Notes under the pieces: model-generated
The model's input: the letters and a program-made list of their open reading frames with translations, nothing else
What the model was told of the DNA's origin: nothing
Database searches by the model: none
Assembly: GCA_013407085.1 (NCBI GenBank)
Contig: JACCGJ010000691.1
Location: 1-64,000, forward strand
DNA from: Atriophallophorus winterbourni
Taxonomy: Eukaryota > Platyhelminthes > Trematoda > Plagiorchiida > Microphallidae
DNA: 64,000 nucleotides
Direction of reading: 5' to 3'
In this document: piece after piece, positions 32,641 to 64,000 of the stretch
Layout of the letters: the number at the start of each line of letters is the position of its first letter
Numbering within the stretch: the stretch's first letter is position 1
Program-made: the position numbers and the translations under genes

Positions 32641-32889
32641 TTCTTTCCTTTACGTTAACGAATATTTACTACGTCGTGGTAATTGTGAAGGTATGTCACC
32701 ATATAATTCTAGAATCTTAAGCTTGAGAAAAGGTTCAGTTGATCTTAGTGCAAAACCTTCTTGTTTTATTTGGCCTTTATTTAAAAATATTTAGTAAGTC
32801 GATGGCGACATTTTTGGTTTAACTCCTTGTCCAAAATCTCGTCGATTCAAAATTCTTTTGCCGTGTATAACATATTCTGGAAATTTCAT

Positions 32890-33297
32890 CGGCGATAATT
32901 TAGTCGTATGTATGCAAAAGCTTCTGAGATGACTGTTGTTTCGGACGAGAAACAGTCAGCATTATTGAAGTACCATGGTATGCCAACAGATAAAAACTTA
33001 CGACTTCTAAGAGCAGCTAGAAATAAGGTCCAACAGATTGCAGGCCGATGTGTAAATGACTATTGGACTGAAATTAGCCGCAATATCCAAAAGCTGCGGA
33101 TACTGGAAATTTTCACGATATTTATGATGGGATGAAGAGTCATTGGTCCAAACAAACTTACAACGCCTCCCATTAAGTCTGTATCTAGTAACCCGATTGT
33201 CGGGTAGAGCACTTCTCCTCTCTCTACTCTTGGGACAGTACGGTTTTACCACATGTACTTGAAAATGTTGAGCGGTTGCCAACCATTGAACATCTAG
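32890..33297 (+). pseudogene. RTE-like element, linker before the RT
   Basis: RLLRAARNKVQQIAGRC, NDYWTEISRNIQKL and, after a frameshift, GMKRVIGPNKLT..PIKS resemble the segment between endonuclease and RT in RTE-like LINEs (pattern DYW..LA..IQ.A...D...FYDG.K...GP....). Stops follow. It ends where a CR1 3' fragment begins at 33298. Confidence 0.55.
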
Positions 33298-33962
33298 ATG
33301 GTGATGGCGATGGATTACTCAGTGCAAGCTTGGTCACCGTGGCTACAAAAGGACATCAAGCTGCTCGAGAGGATTTATCACAGAGCAAGCAAAATGGTTG
33401 GCTGCCTCCGCAAACTACCATACGAGAATCGACTTGAACATCTTAATTTGAATACACTGCTTCGCAGACGGGTTAGATTTGATCTAATCCTAACGTACAA
33501 AATAATGAACTCAAAGGCGCACCCTCTGAGGCATCTATTTCACCTCCGGTCAAGCCATGTCACACGTACTCACCCATTGGCATTTGATATTCCACATTCC
33601 CACCGGAACTCCCGTCGGTTCTTCTATTCGGAACTGTCGCTTCTATTCGGTGCGCGTTTGTTTCGTATGGAACTCCCTACCGTCAGATGTTGTCCAATCA
33701 TCTAGTGAAAGGATTTTCAGGAACAAATTGGATATATTTATGTGTAGTAATCCCACCCTACATCCCGTTTATATAACATGATCTTTTTCCAAACGAATAA
33801 TTTTTTTCCATCATACAGCGACAATACATGACATTTTTGTAACTACAAAACTGTCGATCTTCCTAATGACTCCATTTATTTTGTATATATATTTATTGTC
33901 CTTATCCTGTGGTGTTGTACAGCTACGAGCTTTTTTATACCATAAATTCTTGAATCTTGAGA
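33298..33962 (+). mobile_element. CR1-like 3' fragment, (TTGAATC) subfamily F
   Basis: MDYSVQAWSPWLQKDIKLLE through LRHLFHLRSSHVTRTHPLAF and the HRNSRRFF block match the minus-strand copy at 62571-63719. A tandem duplication of about 19 bp at about 33620-33655 (TTCTATTCGG repeated) shifts the frame; translation resumes in another frame to 33781. The 3'UTR has TATATATATTTATTGTCCTT and ends CATAAATTCTTGAATCTTGA. Confidence 0.8.
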
Positions 33963-34159
33963 TACTACCCCTGGACTTGACAAGCCTGCGCAAAATGCAC
34001 AGGCGATGTATTGTTTTCCAACATCAGTCTTGTGCTGAAATTTTTAAATAAAGTTTTATCCTTCTCTCAGCAATAAAGGAGGTGAAGACGAGCTCAAGGA
34101 GAATTATCGCTCGGTACACGATTGCAATATCCAGTCACCGACAAAATTGTCAAAATGAT

Positions 34160-34305
34160 TATTCCATTGGACCTAGATATCAGAACGAGAGCGTGCGGAA
34201 CCCGAAAGTTTTTCCTATCAATCACAAACGATTGCACACAAATTCCTTTGCATTATGAATACACGATCGGTCCCAAACATATTCCAATCGATTGATTGCC
34301 CAATT
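34160..34305 (+). repeat. Penelope-like family B tail
   Basis: It carries ACGATTGCACACAAATTCCT, ATTATGAATACACGATCGGT and CCCAAACATATTCCAATCGA, the 3' part of the family B repeat. The hairpin/CTGACGA part is absent. Confidence 0.6.
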
Positions 34306-34499
34306 AATTATTTATAACAGCCGATTTGTATGTTATCAACAGAAGTAGACCTGAATACACACAAGTCCTTTACAAAACGTGACAGTACCGTCCAGAGCCG
34401 ATTTTGCACGTGTAGCACTCATCGAATGCACACCCTTAATGGATGGGGTTAAAATGCTTCGAGATCTGCATTAAGCAAGTATATTCACGTATCGTGGAT

Positions 34500-35010
34500 G
34501 GACTCAGTAACGAATGCTGAAGTGCTTTCAAAAGCTGGTCTACGGAGCATGTTCAACCTACTACGACAGCGCCATATACGCGGGGCTGGGTCAAGTGTAC
34601 ATAATTGAAAATTGTCGTATTCTAAAAGATCTACTCAGTTGTGAGTTGAAATCAAGAAGTCAACCTTTGGGCAGACCGCGCTTGTTGTACAAATACTTTG
34701 CAAAAGACGTGAAATCTATCGACATTGACCCTACGAGTTGGGAAGTACTTGCTCACTTTGGAGGCATTGTGTAAAGCGTCATGTCCAAGATGGGGAAAAG
34801 CAGATACAGCTCTTGGCTGCTGAACGCATATCACGCCGCCGATCGCCTGAGTACTGCCTACCGCCGTGAGCGTTGCGGGAGAGGTTGTCTCTTCCGAATC
34901 GGTCTGTTTAGTCATCCTAAAATCTGCGGAGCATGAAACCATCATGCGCTTGTGGTGTACATCCATGGTTAACATCGACCGAAGGAGGCTAACAACAACA
35001 ATCACATTGG
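34500..35010 (+). pseudogene. Non-LTR element C-terminus with zinc-finger-like end
   Basis: Readings SQPLGRPRLLYKYFAKDVKS and IDIDPTSWEVLA fit the C-terminal signature of several non-LTR polyproteins (GRP.LR.KD..K.D....I....WE..A). Further on, in another frame, CGRGCLFRIGLFSHPKICG gives a C-x3-C..H finger at the very end. Related DNA lies at 2780-2990. I do not assign the clade. Frames are broken. Confidence 0.6.
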
Positions 35011-36440
35011 ACAAGGTACACACAATTTGAATAAAATACGCCCTCCATCATGTTTTGCGATCGAGTAGACCGACTTGGGCATGACAGTCCCATGCCAGTT
35101 TTCGGTGCCATAATCTTTTCTGTTCGGTGAACGTAAATATACCGACCCAAAGTGAATTCGAGTTCAGAAGTATCCTGGAGTTCAACGTTAGTGGGATGCT
35201 CCCATACATCACCTAGACGTCTTCAAACTATCCCAGCAATACCCATATTAAGTTTCATGTGATCAGGAAGACTATTAATTGATGCTCGGCTAGCATAGTT
35301 TACCAAATCCCCAACCCAAATAAACCACGAAGAACGCAGCGTAGTACCGTCAATAAAATCGTCTATAAGAGTCAGAGATGAATACAACAAGTGGTGGAAA
35401 TACCAATCATAGCAAGAATTTGCCGACAAAAGTGAAAAATGGCAAGAAAACAAACGCAACGTGCCACGTTGCGCCTTTGGGGACGGGAAGGTGAACGACA
35501 TGGACAACGAATACCTGAACACTAACGGTCAATGATTCAAATAAACACTAGTCGTTCATAAGATGAAGGATACAAAAGGAGGTACACGGGCTGCCTGAGC
35601 TGCAGAACAACTAGTAAATAATCACAAAATTGAATGATTACTGACACCTGAGCCAAAATCAAATCCGTCACACTGCAACGAGGCAAGAACACAGGCGATG
35701 TGGGTGAAGGAAGGAAGTCGTTGGATGAAAGTTCGGTAGCATAAAAAAGCGTGGCACGGGGTGATGACGGACAGATGAATAGCACGATCTTTGAAAATTC
35801 ACTCTATTTGCATGTAGGTGAAAACAGAGAACTTGCAGTATACGGCCTAAGGGACTCAAGTTTTGTCGATAGGTTGAAGAGAATGTCACACCGAAACAAA
35901 AACCGATAGTTTCAAATGCTTATTTTTACAATCCACATAACAAAATGTAGAAGAGCGATAACAAGGAATGGAAAAGAAATTGCTCGAGAAGATGCGTAGA
36001 TAAAAAAATCGATCATTCGTCCCCGAGATGGTGCATAGTAGGAAGATCAAAAGGGGCAGATATCGATCTTCTAGGTGCGAACACACACAAACAGAAGCAA
36101 GCACGCTCATGGGAAATAAATTTGTTTCCGTGCAATAATGAAGATGATGAAACAAACGACAAACAGAACGAGCGCAGAGGTATGCGAACGACTAAGCTAA
36201 GGACAGACACACACGCACATAAAAGAGCGAGATCGGAATAGAGAGCGACACGAAAGACGTTGGTACGAAGATAAGCAACCCAAATATCGGACAAGAGAAA
36301 GAAATGTGAACACCAGGATCGAAGAGGAATAGGCAACGTCGCTTCAAACTCAAAACAGAACAAAACGAGGTTATAGCAGTGTGTGATGAAACACGGAAAC
36401 ACAGATAAAGCGACCGTGGATGTACGCACATTCAAGCGAT
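35011..36440. other. 3' flank of the SMAD gene; no gene recognised
   Basis: Minus-strand sequence downstream of the SMAD stop, so it may contain the 3'UTR. It is pyrimidine-rich on that strand. I saw no clear AATAAA on the minus strand near the stop. Several ORFs of 70-175 codons in this stretch lack motifs and are probably chance products of the biased composition. Confidence 0.4.
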
Positions 36441-61185
<24,745 letters not shown>

Positions 61186-61602
61186 GATTCCGGTTAAAAC
61201 ATATTCAAGCAATAAAATCACGAAGATCAGGTTATACAGTAATCCGCATCAACACCTTTTCGCAATAACAGTGCGCAATATGACAAAATGTGCCAGGAAA
61301 GACCTTGAATTCAAAACAGCGCCTACCGAGACCAGTTTAAGTTCAAGTTCAAGTTGCACAGGGCTGAAGGTGGCTAAAAGCCAGATTTTCTTCGACGCTA
61401 TGTGGTTGAGCACCCGGCACTTCGATATCAAGTATACAGTTCGTACTTTTTACACGTTCTTGTTTCCTAATATCTGGAAAGTAAGGTATGGTTTCTCTTC
61501 GCCAACACGGTAAGAGGTCAGCTATTCAGGAAACAATGCAATAATATGCGTGAACAATGTGTGGTTATGAAATCACTAGCCTAGTTGAGGTAAAGTGAAA
61601 CA

Positions 61603-61665
61603 CAGTCATAGACTGCATGTGGGCTAATTTACTGTCAGGTTGTCCAAGCCTAGACAGATATGATA
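61603..61665 (-). mobile_element. SINE-like element C, short fragment
   Basis: Antisense AGACTGCATGTGGGCTAAT, CTGTCAGGTTGTCCAAGC and CTAGACAGATATGATAAAAA. Just upstream of the SMAD start region. Confidence 0.6.
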
Positions 61666-61692
61666 AAAATGTAAAAATACGTTTTTTTGTTT

Positions 61693-62345
61693 TTTTTATA
61701 AAGTTTTTTATTAGACAATATGCGGGAATATGATAGACCATTTAACGTCTAATTCCCTTTTAAAGCTCAACATATTTGGGAGGCTTACTTTACAATCTGG
61801 GAGCTTGTTCCAGAAGTTGACCACACGGTTGCTAAAAAAGTGCACACGTGCCAGCAACCTGGGCCTACTCTTAAGAAGTTTCATGGAATTACCCCTTGTA
61901 GCTGCTTTAGGTGCAAGTTTAAGGATTTCAGTAATATTATCACCTGTAAGACCCTTTATAATCTTGAAGGCTTCTATTAGGTCACCTCGCAGCCGCCGTC
62001 TCTTTAGTGATAACAAACCGAGGTCATTGAGTCTAGCCTCATAAGTTTTACCTGCCTGACCCTCAACCATCCTAGTCGCAAGGCGCTGGACCCTTTCGAG
62101 ACATGCTATATCCTTTTTTAAGTACGGTGCCCAGGATTGAACGCAGTACTCCAAGTGAGGCCGCACGACTACTTTGTATAAGGGGATGAAGATTGAAGGT
62201 TTTCGACAAGATAACGCTGAGCGAAGTCTGAACAATTCTCTGCGAGCCTTGTTTGCAGCTTCGGCACATTGAGTAGCCTATTTAAAATCGCCTGTTATAG
62301 TGATACCAAGATCCTTCACTTTTTGAGCAGCCGTTATTCTGATGT
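61693..62345 (-). mobile_element. CR1-like LINE, distinct subfamily G, 5'-truncated
   Basis: The open frame 62235-61711 encodes PLYKVVVRPHLEYCVQSWAP, YLKKDIACLERVQRLATRMV, LLSLKRRRLRGDLIEAFKII and VVNFWNKLP. Upstream, VKDLGITITGDFK and ANKARRELFRLR are in frame apart from one stop near 62280. The 3' end is A-rich on the minus strand rather than a TTGAAT repeat. It is closer in sequence style to CR1 elements of other phyla than to its neighbours. No catalytic domain is left. Confidence 0.75.
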
Positions 62346-62354
62346 TAAAGTTCA

Positions 62355-64000
62355 TGTTCAAGATTCAAGATTTAAGAAGATTCAAGAATTTATAGTATAA
62401 AAAAGCTGGTAGCTGTACAACACCACAGGATATTCGTTTGAGGACAGTAAATATATATACAAGAAATTGAGTCATTAGGAAGATCGACAGTTTTGTAGTT
62501 GCGAAAAATGTCATGTATTGGGGCGGTATGATGGGTAAAGAAATATTCGTTTGGAAGAAAATCATGTTATTTAAACGGTATGTAGGGTGGAATTAGTACG
62601 TATAAATATATCCAATTTGTTCCTGAAAATCCTTTCACTAGATGATTGGACAACATCTGACGGTAGGGAGTTCCATAAGAAACAAACACGCACCGAGTAG
62701 AAGAACCGACGGCAGTTCCGGTGGGAATGTGGAATATCAAATGCCAATGGGTTAGTACGTGTGGCATGGCTTGACCGGAGGCGAAATAGATGCCTCAGAG
62801 GGTGCGCCTTGAAGTTCATTATTTTGTAGGTTAGTATTAGATCGAATCGAACCCTTCTGATAAGCAGTGTATCCAAATTAAGCTGCTCAAGTCGATTCTC
62901 ATATGGTAGGTTGCGGAGACACCCAACCATTTTAGTTGCTCTGTGATAAATCCTCTCGAGCAGCTTGATGTCCTTTTGTAGCCACGGTGCCCAAGCTTGC
63001 ACTGAGTAATCCATCACCGGGTTAATATACGTATTTATGAGCATGGAGAATGATTCCCGAAAAAAATGTCCAAAAATACGCCGAAGCATACCTAGCATGC
63101 GGCTAGCTCGGTTGTACACTGCTTCGCATTGCATGCTAAACTTCAGACTTCCACTAATCCATATGCCGAGGTCTTTTTCTTTGGTTGTCCATTTCAGTTG
63201 ATTTGGTCCAAGGTTGTATGAGAATGGAAAATCTTTGCCTATTTGCAACATTTTACACTTTCGGAAGTTGAATGGAAGTTTATTTCTCTCCGACCAGCTG
63301 TTCAATAGATCCAAATCGCTTTGTAAGCGCAAACAGTCCACGATTGACGTGATTCGCATCCAAAGTTTAACATCATCCGCAAAGAGAACCATTTTAGCTG
63401 TGACAAGTTTCGGAAGGTCGTTGATGTAGACCAAAAAGAGAACCGGACCAAGTACCGAACCTTGTGGGACACCGCTAGTGGCTTCGATTTCCCCAGACAT
63501 CACACCATCGATACGTACAGTTGCTTTGCGATCAAGAAGGTAACTTCTCAGCCAGGCAAGAAGGCAACCATTAATACCAACATCGTGCAGCTTGCGCAGG
63601 AGTATAGAATGGTCCACGCGATCAAACGCCTTTGATATGTCCAAGTAACACGCATGCACGCAACCACCATTATCCACTGCCTGCGTCCAGTCATCCAGTG
63701 TCTCTAGTAGGCTAGTCAAGCAAGAACGAGACTTCCTAAATCCATGTTACTCTCTGGACAACAAGTTTTGGACTTCGAGATGACTGACAATTCTTTCGCA
63801 CACAATTCGCTCCATAATTTTTGAGATCACTGGAAGAAGTGTAACAGGGCGGTAATTTGCTGGGTCAGAACGTGTTCCACCTTTGTAGATGGGTGTTATG
63901 ATTCCGCTCTTCCAGTCATTAGGTACAACACCCTCCCTCAAGGAGTGATTAAATAAATCACAAAGTGGTTCGCACAGTTGACTGCCGCATAACTTAAGGA
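62355..64000 (-). mobile_element. CR1-like element, subfamily F, runs off the window
   Basis: The 3' tail is ATTCAAGATTCAAGATTTAAG (two to three TTGAATC units) at 62360-62395, the 3'UTR includes AATATATATACAAG, and the RT ORF continues past 64000. It is the source-like relative of the copies at 33298-33962 and around the hAT element. Confidence 0.85.
62571..64000 (-). pseudogene. CR1 reverse transcriptase, one nonsense codon
   Basis: In frame from the window edge to 62571, except a TAA at 63747-63749 where relatives have Gln (QHGFRK). It contains GIITPIYKGG, YRPVTLLPVISKIME, motif A CYLDISKAFDRVDH, motif B TSGVPQGSVLGPVLFLVY, the catalytic LFADDVKLW and the complete C-terminal region. Probably a recent insertion. 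Confidence 0.9.

Overview
This is eukaryotic, repeat-rich nuclear DNA. It holds one clear host gene, a receptor-regulated SMAD of the TGF-beta/activin (Smad2/3) class. The gene lies on the minus strand in eight coding exons (61185 down to 36441, about 24.7 kb). Almost everything else is made of transposable elements. The SMAD type, the very long linker, the dominance of CR1-like and RTE-like LINEs and the presence of Penelope-like, piggyBac and hAT pieces suggest an invertebrate, most likely a flatworm (trematode). That assignment is inference; no species marker is visible.

Layout. 1-36 kb is intergenic and is a stack of CR1-like non-LTR retrotransposons. One near full-length copy (19964-24949) has an ORF1 with a PHD-like zinc finger, an endonuclease and a reverse transcriptase, broken by two frameshifts. 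Around it are about a dozen truncated or internally deleted relatives in both orientations. They fall into subfamilies that differ in their short 3'-terminal repeat. The same region holds a hAT element with 8-bp target duplications (28935-30547), a Ty3/gypsy pol fragment and fragments of other non-LTR families. 36.4-61.2 kb is the SMAD gene. Its large introns hold RTE fragments, a piggyBac element flanked by TTAA, a Penelope-like GIY-YIG fragment, at least nine copies of a roughly 240-bp SINE-like element and a small hAT MITE. 61.7-64 kb holds two more CR1 copies on the minus strand, the last running off the window.

The least expected signal is a set of short dispersed repeats carrying minimal type I hammerhead ribozyme motifs: CUGAUGA, stem II with an AAACA loop, GAAA, a palindromic ACCGGU that serves as a very short stem III, and a matching stem I. 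One group forms a 241-bp monomer that is seen across its own head-to-tail junction at three loci and as an inverted pair at one. This is the organisation expected of retrozymes, which spread through circular RNA. A second group, inside SMAD introns, keeps stem II with different paired bases (GTGC/GCAC instead of CGGC/GCCG), which is compensatory change.

How the parts relate: the SMAD gene is the only feature with a likely organismal function, as the intracellular transducer of TGF-beta/activin-type receptors. All other coding pieces are remnants of mobile elements. Coordinates of repeat edges are approximate unless a target-site duplication is given.
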